Assembly (NCBI GenBank): GCA_035439445.1
Contig: DAORKG010000018.1
Span: 5,907-69,906, forward strand
Reading direction: 5' to 3'
Source: UBA4416 sp035439445
Lineage (GTDB): Bacteria; Bacteroidota; Bacteroidia; B-17B0; Aurantibacillaceae
DNA length: 64,000 nt
The notes beneath the pieces were generated by a model. It was not told the DNA's origin. It saw only the letters and a program-made list of their open reading frames with translations, and did no database searches. Below are positions 25,785 to 35,353 of the stretch, one piece after another (positions within the stretch are counted from its first letter, which is position 1; each line of letters begins with the position of its first letter). A program made the position numbers and the translations under genes.

Positions 25785-25792
25785 GTTTAGTA

Positions 25793-26326
25793 TTATCCTT
25801 TTAGTTTTATGAGTGCGAATACCGAGTAGTTGAGCATATCCATATAATTGGCATCCACCCCCTCGCTAATAATGGTTTGACCTTTATTGTCTTCAATTTG
25901 TTTTACTCTGAAAATTTTCATTAAAATCAAATCCGTTAAAGAGCTTATACGCATATCTCTCCATGCCTCGCCGTAGTCGTGGTTTTTATCTTCCATAAGC
26001 TGTTTGGTTTGAGTAGCGTATTTATTATAAAGTTGCTCCACTTCTTCGTATGGTAATTCTAATCTTGCATCATCTTTTAATTCTAGCTGAATTAAGGAAA
26101 TAATACAGTAGTTGATAATTCCTATATATTCTCCGGTAATATCATCTATAATTTTTTGAGTACCTTTTTCTTCAATACTTTTTATACGTTGAGCTTTAAT
26201 AAAAATCTGGTCGGTTAAAGATGTTGGGCGTAGGTTGCGCCAAGCCGTACCGTAGTCTTTCATTTTTTTAAGGAAAATGTCTTTACATAATTTTATTACT
26301 GCATCGTATTGAGAAGATGTATTCAT
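25793..26326 (-). CDS. DUF1599 domain protein (tandem duplicate domain)
   Basis: 177 aa built from two similar halves: KMKDYGTAWRNLRPTSLTDQIFIKAQRIKSIEE (about 21-53) and DKNHDYGEAWRDMRISSLTDLILMKIFRVKQIED (about 113-146). Both keep the DYG.AWR..R..SLTD motif. Function unknown. It is divergent from folP, a gene pair repeatedly seen in Bacteroidota, but a folate link is only contextual. Confidence 0.9.
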   Translation of the reverse strand: MNTSSQYDAVIKLCKDIFLKKMKDYGTAWRNLRPTSLTDQIFIKAQRIKSIEEKGTQKIIDDITGEYIGIINYCIISLIQLELKDDARLELPYEEVEQLYNKYATQTKQLMEDKNHDYGEAWRDMRISSLTDLILMKIFRVKQIEDNKGQTIISEGVDANYMDMLNYSVFALIKLKG

Positions 26327-26423
26327 AGTTATTAAATTCTTTTTTCTAAATAGTCACCTGTTTTAAAATTTATTGTTACATTGAACAGTAAAATTAATAT
26401 GGTGTGCTGCTAATTTAACTAAA

Positions 26424-27260
26424 ATGAATAACACGTATTTAACAAATGGTAAACAATTGAATTTTGATAGGGCTCAGGTAATGGCTATTATCAATATTAC
26501 TCCTGATAGTTTTTATGATGGAGGAAAATTTTCATCTGTTTCGGATATTATAAAAGATGCTGAAATGAAAATTAGTGAAGGAGCTTCTATTATTGACATT
26601 GGAGCAGCTTCTTCTCGTTCCAAAGCCATTTCGGTGAGCGTAAAAGAAGAGATGTTTAGATTAAAAGAACCATTAACTAAGCTTAGGAAGGAGTTCCCAA
26701 AAATGCTTATTTCGGTTGATACCTATTTATCTGAAGTTGCTGATTTTGCTATTGATTTGGGAGCCGATATTATTAATGATATTTCGGGTGGCGATTTGGA
26801 TTCTAATATGATAGATGTTGTTGCTAAACATCAAATTGCCTATGTTTTAATGCATATGCAGGGAACTCCGCAGAATATGCAAGTCAATCCGTTTTACGAA
26901 GATGTAGTGAAAGAGCTAGGTGAATTTTATAGAAATAAAATTGCTTATTGCAAAACAAAAGGATTTGATAAACTTATTATTGATGTAGGTTTTGGTTTCG
27001 GTAAAACCGTAGAACATAATTACGAACTGTTAAAACACTTACATGATTTTACGGAGTTGGGATTTCCTATTTTAGCAGGATTATCACGTAAATCCATGAT
27101 TAATAAAGTGATTCATACGTCTCCGGTAACGGCATTAAATGGCACAACGGTTTTAAATACGATTGCCTTACAAAATGGTGCAAAAATTTTAAGAGTTCAC
27201 GATGTGAAAGAAGCTAAACAAGCCATCGACTTATTTGAATTTTATAAATCCGTCAATTAA
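26424..27260 (+). CDS. folP: Dihydropteroate synthase
   Basis: Makes dihydropteroate from p-aminobenzoate and the pterin diphosphate, the sulfonamide target in folate synthesis. AIINITPDSFYDGGKF (about 22-37) is the diphosphate-binding loop; ASIIDIGAASSR, SVDTYLSEVADFA, DIINDISGG and GFGFGKTVEHN follow in the expected order of the TIM barrel. LAGLSRKSMI and ILRVHDVKEA complete the pterin site. Length 278 aa is normal. A terminator shared with maeB follows. Confidence 0.97.
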   Translation: MNNTYLTNGKQLNFDRAQVMAIINITPDSFYDGGKFSSVSDIIKDAEMKISEGASIIDIGAASSRSKAISVSVKEEMFRLKEPLTKLRKEFPKMLISVDTYLSEVADFAIDLGADIINDISGGDLDSNMIDVVAKHQIAYVLMHMQGTPQNMQVNPFYEDVVKELGEFYRNKIAYCKTKGFDKLIIDVGFGFGKTVEHNYELLKHLHDFTELGFPILAGLSRKSMINKVIHTSPVTALNGTTVLNTIALQNGAKILRVHDVKEAKQAIDLFEFYKSVN

Positions 27261-27292
27261 TTATTTCTTAGGATTTACAAATAGTGCAAAAT

Positions 27293-27328
27293 AAAAGCCC
27301 TCATTTGTTTTAAAATGAGGGCTTTTTT
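27293..27328. terminator. Bidirectional terminator between folP and maeB
   Basis: AAAAGCCCTCATTT pairs with AAATGAGGGCTTTT, with a T tract on the plus strand and A tract on the left. Confidence 0.88.
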
Positions 27329-29598
27329 TATCGTTTATTTTGAGCGTCAACTACGGCAATGGTAATCATGTTCACAATTTCACGAACCGAACTACCCAGT
27401 TGTAATACATGTACCGGTTTCTTTAACCCCATTAACACCGGGCCAATAGCCTCGGCACCGCCTAACTCTTGCAATAATTTATAAGCAATATTTCCTGCTG
27501 CTAGATTAGGGAAGATAAAAGTGTTCACGTTTTTATCAACTAATGTACTAAATGGAAATTGTTCTTTTAATAAATCATTATTCACAGCAAAGTTGGCTTG
27601 CACATCACCATCCACAATTAAACCCGGATAGTTTTTGTGTAATAGTTTTGTAGCTTCCTGCATTTTTTTAGGTACATCGCCTTGTGCACTTCCAAAGTTT
27701 GAGTAAGATAACATGGCAATACGCGGAGTAATATTAAATTGTTTTACCGTACTTGCTGTTAAAACGGCGATGTCTGCCAACTGTTGAGCAGTAGGTTCTG
27801 TGTTCATGGTAGTATCCGCAAAAAAGTAAGGTCCTTTTTTTGTTACCATGATATACAATCCTGCAACACGGCTCACACCTTCTTGCACACCAATAATATC
27901 TAAAGCGGGTTTAATTGGTGCGCCATATTTACGTGTTAATCCCGAAATCATGGCGTCAGCTAAACCTTGTTCCACCATCATAGCACCAAAATAATTTCTG
28001 TCACGCATTAATTTGCGGGCATCATATTGTGTTAAGCCACGACGTTGTTGTTTATGCCAAAGGATGTCTCCAAATTCTGCTCTTCTAGTTTCTTCTTCAG
28101 ATAACCAAGTATCAATAATAGGAGTATCTCCCATATCAATTTGATGTTCCTCAAGTAAAGCTAAAATCTTTTCTTTGTTACCCAATAAAATTGGTTTTAC
28201 AATTCCCTCGTCTTTTGCTACTTGAGCTGCTTTTAATATTTTATAAGTATCCGCTTCTGTAAATACAACACGTTTTGGATTTGATTTTGCTTTATTAGCA
28301 ATGCTACGCATTAGTTTATTATCCTTACCTAAACGGTTGTCTAATTCCATTCGGTAAGCATCCCAATCAGTAATAATACGTTTTGCAACTCCGCTATCTA
28401 TGGCTGCTTTTGCTACGGCAGAACTCACAATAGAAATTAAACGATTATCTATTGGTTTCGGAATAATATATTCTGTACCAAAAGTTAAGTTCTTTGAGCC
28501 ATAAGCTAAGTTTACATAATCAGGAACGCTTTCTTTTGCTAAAGCAGCAATTGCTAGAGCAGCAGCTAATTTCATTTCCTCGTTAATACAAGTTGCACGA
28601 ACATCTAAAGCTCCTCTAAAAATAAAAGGGAAACCTAATACGTTATTTACTTGGTTAGGATGATCACTACGACCAGTTGCAATAATAATATCAGGACGAG
28701 CAGCTACAGCTTCTTCGTAACTAATTTCAGGAGTAGGGTTGGCTAAGGCAAATACGATACAGTTTTTTGCCATTGAGCGAACCATTTCTTGAGATAAAAT
28801 GTTTCCTTTTGATAAACCAACAAATACGTCAGCCCCTTTAATAGCCTCTTCTAATGTATTTACTTTAGTGTTATCAGAAGCAAAGAAGGTTTTGTATTGA
28901 TCTAGATCAGTTCGGTTTTTATTAATAACACCTTTACTGTCCAGCATTAAAATGTTTTCTTTTTTTACACCAACAGCAATGTACATTTTAGCACATGAGT
29001 TAGCGGACGCTCCGGCACCATTTATCACAACTTTAACTTCGCTCATTTTTTTACCGGATAATTCAACGGCATTTAATAAACCGGCAGAAGAAATAATGGC
29101 CGTACCGTGTTGGTCATCATGCATTAAAGGAATATTTAATTCTTCTTTTAAGCGACGCTCAATTTCAAAACATTCAGGAGCTTTAATATCTTCTAAGTTA
29201 ATCCCACCAAAAGTAGGAGCAATGTTTTTTACAGTGTTTACGAACTCATCAATATTTTTAGTGTCAACCTCGATGTCAAACACGTCGATATCTGCAAAGA
29301 TTTTAAATAATAAACCTTTACCTTCCATTACTGGTTTTGAGGCTAATGCACCAATATCACCTAAACCCAAAACTGCCGTTCCGTTACTAATTACAGCTAC
29401 TAAATTTCCTTTAGCGGTATATTTATAGGCGTCTTCTTGGTTCTTCTCAATTTCTAAACAGGGTTCTGCAACACCCGGTGAGTATGCTAAGGTTAAGTCT
29501 CTTTGAGTACTATATGGTTTAGTGGGGATAACTTCAATCTTTCCTGGTCTTCCTTGAGAGTGGTAATCAAGGGCGTCTTGTTTTCTAAATTTTGCCAT
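27328..29598 (-). CDS. maeB: NADP-dependent malic enzyme (MaeB-type, with phosphotransacetylase domain)
   Basis: 756 aa. The N-terminal malic enzyme part (about 1-425) has LAYSPGVAEPC, the metal-site region LEDIKAPECFEIE and the dinucleotide fold VVINGAGASANSCAK. The C-terminal part (about 430-756) resembles phosphotransacetylase (VVFTEADTYKILKAAQVAKDEGI and VDGDVQANFAVNNDLL), usually regulatory and catalytically inactive in MaeB. It decarboxylates malate to pyruvate, giving NADPH. The 756-aa length is standard. Confidence 0.97.
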   Translation of the reverse strand: MAKFRKQDALDYHSQGRPGKIEVIPTKPYSTQRDLTLAYSPGVAEPCLEIEKNQEDAYKYTAKGNLVAVISNGTAVLGLGDIGALASKPVMEGKGLLFKIFADIDVFDIEVDTKNIDEFVNTVKNIAPTFGGINLEDIKAPECFEIERRLKEELNIPLMHDDQHGTAIISSAGLLNAVELSGKKMSEVKVVINGAGASANSCAKMYIAVGVKKENILMLDSKGVINKNRTDLDQYKTFFASDNTKVNTLEEAIKGADVFVGLSKGNILSQEMVRSMAKNCIVFALANPTPEISYEEAVAARPDIIIATGRSDHPNQVNNVLGFPFIFRGALDVRATCINEEMKLAAALAIAALAKESVPDYVNLAYGSKNLTFGTEYIIPKPIDNRLISIVSSAVAKAAIDSGVAKRIITDWDAYRMELDNRLGKDNKLMRSIANKAKSNPKRVVFTEADTYKILKAAQVAKDEGIVKPILLGNKEKILALLEEHQIDMGDTPIIDTWLSEEETRRAEFGDILWHKQQRRGLTQYDARKLMRDRNYFGAMMVEQGLADAMISGLTRKYGAPIKPALDIIGVQEGVSRVAGLYIMVTKKGPYFFADTTMNTEPTAQQLADIAVLTASTVKQFNITPRIAMLSYSNFGSAQGDVPKKMQEATKLLHKNYPGLIVDGDVQANFAVNNDLLKEQFPFSTLVDKNVNTFIFPNLAAGNIAYKLLQELGGAEAIGPVLMGLKKPVHVLQLGSSVREIVNMITIAVVDAQNKR

Positions 29599-29709
29599 AA
29601 ATGTTAAATTTAAGAGAACGAATGTACTGTTTTTAAGCCAAAAAAGTAAATTATTATTGCGTTAAGATTTGTGATTTTATTCATATCTTGGTAGTAATTA
29701 TTAGTTATT

Positions 29710-29755
<46 letters not shown>

Positions 29756-31453
29756 GTGATTCGCTTCTTAATATTTATAAATCTAATATTGGTGTCTAAT
29801 TTTTCAATTGGTCAAAACCCTTATTTTGATTTGGTAAAAAGTATTGATGGAATCAGTGGATATGATTCAGGAAAAAAAATTTTAGCAGATGGATTAGGAA
29901 ATATTTATGTTGTAGGTGGTTTTGTTGGAACTGCTGATTTTGATCCAGGGCCAAATACGTTTATTTTAAATTCAAATGGGAACCAAGATGTATTTGTTGT
30001 GAAGTTAGATATTAGTGGTAATTTTTTATGGGCTATTAGCTTTGGAGGAGCAAATGATGATTATGTAAGTGCTATAAAATTAGATAGTAAAAATAATATA
30101 TATATATCAGGCCAGTTTTATGCTTCGGTAGATTTTAACCCAGGAAATAGTATTTACAATCTAACTGCAACTGGGACGACTGCAGGAGATATTTATTTAT
30201 TAAAATTAGATTCAACTGGAGCATTTATTTTTGCAAAAAATTTCGGCGATATTTATACAGATTCTGGTAATGATTTGGAAATTGATGAATTTGGAAATAC
30301 TTATTTAATAGGTTATTTTTCAGGAACTGTAGATTTTAACTCAGGTGTCCCCACTTATACGGTTAATTCTACAAATATTAATGGCGATATTTTTATATTG
30401 AAGTTGGATTCGTCTGGTTCTTTTATTTGGGTAAAAAGTATCGGAGGCATTGGTCATGATCATGCGAACTCCATAGCTCTTGATTTTTCGGGTAATATTT
30501 ATATTTCAGGATTTTACAATAATGTTGTTGATTTTGATCCAGGCTCCAACATTTTTAACTTAACAGCTTCAGGTAATGGTGATGTATTTGTTCTAAAAAT
30601 TGATTCATCTGGAAATTTTATTTGGGCTAAAGGTATTGGTGGATCTAATTATGATGATAGTTTTTCATTAAAAACAGATAAATTTGGCGATATTATATAT
30701 TCTGGTATATATGGATTGACGGTTGATTTTGACCCAGGTAATGGTGTTTTTAATATGACTGCAGCAGGTAGTAATGATATATTTATTTCTAAATTAACCA
30801 GTACTGGAAATTTTGTGTGGGCAAAAAGTATCGGGGGTACTAATTCGGATTTTATTATGTCGATAGAAATTGATTCCACAAATAATATATTTGCAGGAGG
30901 TTATTTTAGAGGAACTTGTGATTTTGATCCAAGTTTAAATTTTTATACTTTAACTTCTTTAGGTGGTTATGACATCTTTTTTTCAAAGTATGATTCCATA
31001 GGGAATTTTATTTGGGCTAGGAGTTTTGGTGGGACAGTTGATGATTTTATTGGTTCTGTTTTTTTAGATAAAAATGCTAATTTTTTAATTACTGGTGCAT
31101 ATAATGGGACTGTTGATTTTGATTTTAACTCAGGTGTTTATTATTTAACTTCAACCAATTCTTCCGATATATTTGTCCTTAAAATGAGTTCAAATTTTAT
31201 TACTCAATTTAGTGAAAATATAAATACAAATAATATTCAATTTTACCCAAATCCAAATAATGGAGTATTTACAGTTGATATTAAATCTAAATCTCAAATT
31301 ATAATTACAAATGTTCTGGGTCAAGATGTATATAAGAAAATAGTAGATTTTGGAAAACAAAATTTACAAATTTCTGATTTAGAAAATGGAATTTATAATT
31401 TTACAATAATTAGTGACCTAAAAAAACAAACATTTAAATTCATAAAACAATAA
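29756..31453 (+). CDS. T9SS-exported beta-propeller-like repeat protein (SBBP repeats)
   Basis: 565 aa from a GTG start; there is no ATG near the signal (IRFLIFINLILVSNFSIGQ). About seven repeats of some 65 aa follow, each with a DFDPG-like motif (variants DFNPG, DFNSG, DFDPS) and ending near F.WAKSIGG, as in SBBP repeats. The C-terminus has FYPNPNNGVFTVDI and a T9SS type A sorting domain to the end. It is probably exported and attached at the cell surface; ligand unknown. It is followed after 2 bases by another T9SS protein. The adjacent tetranucleotide tract may switch expression. Confidence 0.9.
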   Translation: MIRFLIFINLILVSNFSIGQNPYFDLVKSIDGISGYDSGKKILADGLGNIYVVGGFVGTADFDPGPNTFILNSNGNQDVFVVKLDISGNFLWAISFGGANDDYVSAIKLDSKNNIYISGQFYASVDFNPGNSIYNLTATGTTAGDIYLLKLDSTGAFIFAKNFGDIYTDSGNDLEIDEFGNTYLIGYFSGTVDFNSGVPTYTVNSTNINGDIFILKLDSSGSFIWVKSIGGIGHDHANSIALDFSGNIYISGFYNNVVDFDPGSNIFNLTASGNGDVFVLKIDSSGNFIWAKGIGGSNYDDSFSLKTDKFGDIIYSGIYGLTVDFDPGNGVFNMTAAGSNDIFISKLTSTGNFVWAKSIGGTNSDFIMSIEIDSTNNIFAGGYFRGTCDFDPSLNFYTLTSLGGYDIFFSKYDSIGNFIWARSFGGTVDDFIGSVFLDKNANFLITGAYNGTVDFDFNSGVYYLTSTNSSDIFVLKMSSNFITQFSENINTNNIQFYPNPNNGVFTVDIKSKSQIIITNVLGQDVYKKIVDFGKQNLQISDLENGIYNFTIISDLKKQTFKFIKQ

Positions 31454-31455
31454 AA

Positions 31456-32592
31456 ATGAAAAAAATTTTACTAACCTTTATCTTTATAGCATCAATCGTT
31501 TCAATAAAAGCTCAAACAACTATTGTAGATAGTATTTATATCGGGGGCATTTACCGTAACTACAGATTGTATGTTCCTGCTATTTACAATGGTTCAAGTC
31601 CAAGACCTTTAATTTTAAATTTACATGGTTATACCAGCAGTGCCAATGCTCAGCAATTGTATAGTAATTTTATGCCTATTGCAGATACGGCAAACTTTTT
31701 AATGGTATATCCTAATGGTACTTTATTATCAGGGCAGCCGTTTTGGAATGCAGGTATTTCTGGCGCATTGGTTAATGATATAGCCTTTTTAAATGCGTTA
31801 ATAGATTCTTTAGATTTAACCTATAACATTAATTTAAATCGTATTTATAGCACAGGTATGAGTAATGGAGGTTTTATGAGCCACACTTTAGCATGCGAAT
31901 TAAGTAACCGAATTACAGCTATAGCTTCAGTTACAGGTAGTATATTTAATACACAGTATGGGGTTAATTGTCATCCAACTCGTCCAGTTCCCGTGATGCA
32001 AATTAGTGGTACGGCAGATGGCACAGTGCCTTATGCAGGTACTACATCAATGATGCCTATTGATTCTGTTGTTAAATATTGGGTTACAAAAAATAATTGT
32101 AATCCAACACCGGTTTTTACTAACATGCCAAACATTAATACTGCTGATGGTTGTACAGCAGAGCATTATGTTTATAATAATGGGAATTCAGGTAGCTCAG
32201 TTGAGTTATTTAAAATTATTGGAGGTGCGCATACATGGCCAGGTTTTCCTTTTGGCGGAGTAGGGACAAATTTGGATATCAATGCCTCAAAGGAGATTTG
32301 GAGATTTTTTAATAAATATACTTTATCGACTTTAACTGCGATTAATGAGAATGAAGCTTTGGCTAAATCACTGAGTGTTTATCCTAACCCGGTAGCCTCA
32401 ACTTTAAACTTTAATTTAGAAAATGAAAATTTTGTTGCAGTTGAAATAACTGATGTTTTAGGAAAAGTAGTATTGGCAGAAACAACTCAAACAAAATCTG
32501 TATTAGTAGATAAACTAAAATCAGGAATTTATTTTGTATCCGTTAAAACAGAAAGTGGAGCAGAAGCAAAGCTTAAGTTTATTAAAGAGTGA
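31456..32592 (+). CDS. T9SS-exported PHB-depolymerase/feruloyl-type esterase
   Basis: 378 aa. A signal (MKKILLTFIFIASIVSIKAQ) leads into an alpha/beta hydrolase of the LpqC/PHB depolymerase group. The oxyanion region is LILNLHGYTS (about 54-63), the nucleophile elbow GMSNGGFMSH (Ser about 135), and the catalytic His lies in GGAHTWPG (about 257). A C-terminal sorting domain has VYPNPVASTLNFN and LKSGIYFVSV. It probably cleaves ester-linked plant or polyester substrates at the surface. Co-transcribed with the SBBP-repeat gene. Confidence 0.9.
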   Translation: MKKILLTFIFIASIVSIKAQTTIVDSIYIGGIYRNYRLYVPAIYNGSSPRPLILNLHGYTSSANAQQLYSNFMPIADTANFLMVYPNGTLLSGQPFWNAGISGALVNDIAFLNALIDSLDLTYNINLNRIYSTGMSNGGFMSHTLACELSNRITAIASVTGSIFNTQYGVNCHPTRPVPVMQISGTADGTVPYAGTTSMMPIDSVVKYWVTKNNCNPTPVFTNMPNINTADGCTAEHYVYNNGNSGSSVELFKIIGGAHTWPGFPFGGVGTNLDINASKEIWRFFNKYTLSTLTAINENEALAKSLSVYPNPVASTLNFNLENENFVAVEITDVLGKVVLAETTQTKSVLVDKLKSGIYFVSVKTESGAEAKLKFIKE

Positions 32593-32597
32593 CGATA

Positions 32598-32657
32598 GTC
32601 ACCCTGAACTAGTTTCAGGGTCTCAGATATGAGATGCTGAAACAAGTTCAGCATGAC
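32598..32657. repeat. Paired inverted palindromic repeat, class B (CTGAAC...GTTTCAG)
   Basis: GTCACCCTGAACTAGTTTCA plus GGGTCTCA is followed, after a few bases, by the inverted arm GAGATGCTGAAACAAGTTCA ending GCATGAC. It lies just after the esterase stop and between convergent genes. Confidence 0.8.
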
Positions 32658-32678
32658 ACAACAGTAAAACGTTCCAAT

Positions 32679-33698
32679 TTACTTCTTTAAAATATCTTTC
32701 TTATAGCTTGGTAATAAGGCAACAAAAGTATCTATTGTTTCCTGTAAGTTATTGGTATTTCCTCTTCCTCCAGCGGCATTAATATGTCCTCCACCGTTAA
32801 AGTATTTACGTGCAAATTGGTTCACGTCAAACTTACCTTTGCTACGGAACGAGATTTTGATTTTCCCTTCACTTTCACTAAAGAATGCACAAAATTTAAT
32901 GCCTTTAATTGAGAATGGATAATTCACGATACCTTCTGTATCACCTTTTTGATGACTGTAATGTTTTAATTCTTTATCAGATAATGAGATGTAAGCCGTC
33001 TGATATTCAGGCATAACAACCATTTTCTCTGTTAAGCAATAACCTAATAATTTCACACGACTTTCGCTGTAGGTATCGTAAATGGAAGTGTGAATGTCAC
33101 TTGGTTTTAGTCCGGTTGCCAATAAATCTGCAAGTATTAAATGAGTTTTAGGTGTAACGCTATCGAAACGGAAAGAGCCTGTGTCAGTCATAATTCCGGT
33201 ATAAATACATTTAGCAATGTCTTGGTCAATTAATTTTTTTCCACCTAAACCAACTATAAATTCATGAACTAATTCACATGTAGAACAAGCTTTTACATCA
33301 TGATACATTAAAGTAGCATAGTTGTCGGGTTGTTGGTGATGGTCAATTAATACTTTTTTAGCGGTTGAATTTTTTAACAATTCACCCAAACCCTCTAAGC
33401 GGGAGTAGTTATTAAAATCAAGTGTAAAAATTAAATCACTTTTAGCAATAATGGTTGCTGCTTTTTTAGCATTCTTGCTATACTCAACAACTTTTTTATT
33501 TCCGGGTAACCAATGCAAAAACTCAGGATAATCATTAGGAGTTATTACAGTTACATTTTTACCAACTTTAATTAAATAATTATAAAGTGCTAAGGATGAT
33601 CCCATAGCATCCCCGTCAGGATTATAATGGGTAACAATAACGATGTTATTTGATTTTTTTAATAAAGCCTTAAATTTTGGAAACGTGTCTTTTTGCAT
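32679..33698 (-). CDS. DHH-family phosphoesterase, NrnA-like
   Basis: 339 aa. The DHH domain has VTHYNPDGDAMGSSLALY (about 20-37), FTLDFNNYSRLEG, and the defining LIDHHQQPD (about 117-125), all manganese ligands. DHHA1 at the C-terminus has NGGGHINAAGGRGN (about 303-316). NrnA proteins degrade nano-RNA and dephosphorylate 3'-phosphoadenosine-5'-phosphate in the cytoplasm. It is divergent from ndk over 92 bases. Confidence 0.92.
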   Translation of the reverse strand: MQKDTFPKFKALLKKSNNIVIVTHYNPDGDAMGSSLALYNYLIKVGKNVTVITPNDYPEFLHWLPGNKKVVEYSKNAKKAATIIAKSDLIFTLDFNNYSRLEGLGELLKNSTAKKVLIDHHQQPDNYATLMYHDVKACSTCELVHEFIVGLGGKKLIDQDIAKCIYTGIMTDTGSFRFDSVTPKTHLILADLLATGLKPSDIHTSIYDTYSESRVKLLGYCLTEKMVVMPEYQTAYISLSDKELKHYSHQKGDTEGIVNYPFSIKGIKFCAFFSESEGKIKISFRSKGKFDVNQFARKYFNGGGHINAAGGRGNTNNLQETIDTFVALLPSYKKDILKK

Positions 33699-33742
33699 GA
33701 TTTAATTTTGTAGCACAAATTTAGGGTATTTTAATTCGAATA

Positions 33743-33772
33743 TTTGATATAAACACAATATTTGTATCTTTG
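33743..33772 (+). promoter_or_regulatory. Predicted ndk promoter
   Basis: TTTG (33743-33746), 18 bases, then a perfect TATCTTTG -7 box (33765-33772), 18 bases before the ndk ATG. Confidence 0.7.
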
Positions 33773-33790
33773 CAGCCTAAAAAAATAAAA

Positions 33791-34210
33791 ATGGCAGGAA
33801 ATATCACATTTACAATGATTAAGCCCGATGCAGTTGAGGCTAACAACATCGGACCAATTTTAGCTAAAATTAACCAATCTGGTTTCAGAATTGTAGCTAT
33901 GAAATACATGAAATTAAGCGCTGAAACAGCTGGTAAATTTTATGAAGTTCACAAAGAGCGTCCTTTCTACGGAGAGTTAGTAAGTTATATGAGCAGTGGA
34001 CCAATTGTTGCAGCAGTATTGGAAAAAGCTAATGCAGTAGCAGAATACAGAACTTTAATTGGTGCAACTGATCCAACTAAAGCTGAAGAAGGAACAATCC
34101 GTAAGATGTTTGCTAAGTCAATTGCAGCTAATGCAGTTCATGGTTCTGATAGCGATGAAAATGCTAACATTGAAGCAAATTTCTTTTTCTCTCAAATCGA
34201 GCGTTTCTAA
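33791..34210 (+). CDS. ndk: Nucleoside diphosphate kinase
   Basis: 139 aa from ATG 33791; an upstream in-frame start overlaps the promoter and is rejected. TFTMIKPDAVEANNIG is the N-terminal nucleotide site and NAVHGSDSDENA holds the phosphorylated His (residue 117). It balances NTP pools by transferring the gamma-phosphate. Standard length, followed by a clean terminator. Confidence 0.97.
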   Translation: MAGNITFTMIKPDAVEANNIGPILAKINQSGFRIVAMKYMKLSAETAGKFYEVHKERPFYGELVSYMSSGPIVAAVLEKANAVAEYRTLIGATDPTKAEEGTIRKMFAKSIAANAVHGSDSDENANIEANFFFSQIERF

Positions 34211-34231
34211 TTTATTTGAATGATATATTAT

Positions 34232-34265
34232 AAAAAGGATTCTCCAATCGGTGAATCCTTTTTTT
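34232..34265 (+). terminator. ndk terminator
   Basis: AAAAAGGATTC pairs with GAATCCTTTTT, a 10-base loop, then a T tract. Confidence 0.88.
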
Positions 34266-34276
34266 ATAAATAAATC

Positions 34277-34347
34277 TGTCAGTTCGAGCGAAGTCGAGAA
34301 CAGAAGGTTTATCATTAATAAGCTTTTCGACTTCGCTCGAAGAGACA
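34277..34347. repeat. Paired inverted palindromic repeat, class A
   Basis: TGTCAGTTCGAGCGAAGTCG in the left arm (34277-34303), a spacer of about 20 bases, then the inverted arm TTTTCGACTTCGCTCGAAGA ending GACA. It is the cleanest class A pair in the window. Confidence 0.88.
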
Positions 34348-34369
34348 AAAGAAATAAGTATATTTAATC

Positions 34370-35353
34370 ATGCAATTTCATTTGGGGTTTCAACCCGCAA
34401 TTAGTCAACATAAAATAACGCATCAGGATGGTGTGTTGTTTTTTGGCTCTTGTTTTAGTGAACACATAGCCGGTAAAATGATTGATTTAAAATTTCATAT
34501 TAAAACAAATCCCTTAGGTATTGTTTTTAATCCTAAAAGTATAGTTACATCATTATATCGCGTTATTCATAAAAAGTATTTTAAAGAGGAAGATGTGTTT
34601 GAAAAAGAAGGTTTATGGTATTCTTTAGAAGCACATAGTTCTGTTTATGCAAATTCTCAAAAGGAGCTTTTAAATTCTCTAAATCATCTTATAGATGTGT
34701 GGAACCAAGAATTGTATCAAGCGAGTTATTTAGTTATTACCTTTGGTTCTGCTTTTGCATATCAGCACAAACAGCAAGAGAAAATAGTGGCTAATTGCCA
34801 TAAATTACCTCAGGCTTTATTTGAAAAAGTTTTATTAGAAAATCATGAAATCATTGTTGATTTTCAAGAGTTGATAGACGAAATACAAACTGTTAACCCT
34901 CATTTAAAATGGATGTTTACAGTATCTCCGGTAAAACATTTACGAGATGGGGTAGTGGAGAATAATTTGAGCAAATCAATATTAATTCAAGCAGTTCATC
35001 AGTTAGTTAAACAAAATACCAACTGTTTTTATTTTCCGGCATACGAGCTCGTTACAGACGACTTGAGAGATTATCGTTTTTATGAATCTGATATGGCGCA
35101 CCCTAATACTCAAGCCATTAATTACGTTTGGAAAAAATTTTCGGAGGTGTATTTTAATGATATAACCAATTCAATAAATGATAGAGTGAAGCAAATACAT
35201 CAGGCATATCATCATCGTTTGTTCAATAAAACAACAGAAACCTCGATGAAGTTTAAACACAACTTTTATCAAAAATGTGTAACACTTCAGGCTGAATACA
35301 ATTATTTAGATTTAAGTAAGGAACTACACTATTTTAATACGCTAGAAGATTAA
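34370..35353 (+). CDS. GSCFA domain protein
   Basis: 327 aa. The defining motif is FFGSCFSEHIAGKM (about 25-38), followed by NPLGIVFNPKSI and later VITFGSAFAY and MFTVSPVKHLRDG. GSCFA proteins belong to the SGNH hydrolase-like fold and are mostly from Bacteroidota and Proteobacteria; the substrate is unknown. The nominal stop TAA (35351-35353) overlaps the proposed ATT start of the HAD gene by one base, so the two appear translationally coupled. Confidence 0.88.
   Translation: MQFHLGFQPAISQHKITHQDGVLFFGSCFSEHIAGKMIDLKFHIKTNPLGIVFNPKSIVTSLYRVIHKKYFKEEDVFEKEGLWYSLEAHSSVYANSQKELLNSLNHLIDVWNQELYQASYLVITFGSAFAYQHKQQEKIVANCHKLPQALFEKVLLENHEIIVDFQELIDEIQTVNPHLKWMFTVSPVKHLRDGVVENNLSKSILIQAVHQLVKQNTNCFYFPAYELVTDDLRDYRFYESDMAHPNTQAINYVWKKFSEVYFNDITNSINDRVKQIHQAYHHRLFNKTTETSMKFKHNFYQKCVTLQAEYNYLDLSKELHYFNTLED

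Noticed and set aside
28952..29428. 158-aa rightward frame inside maeB
   Set aside because: Antisense to conserved malic enzyme sequence with low-complexity translation. No independent start signals.
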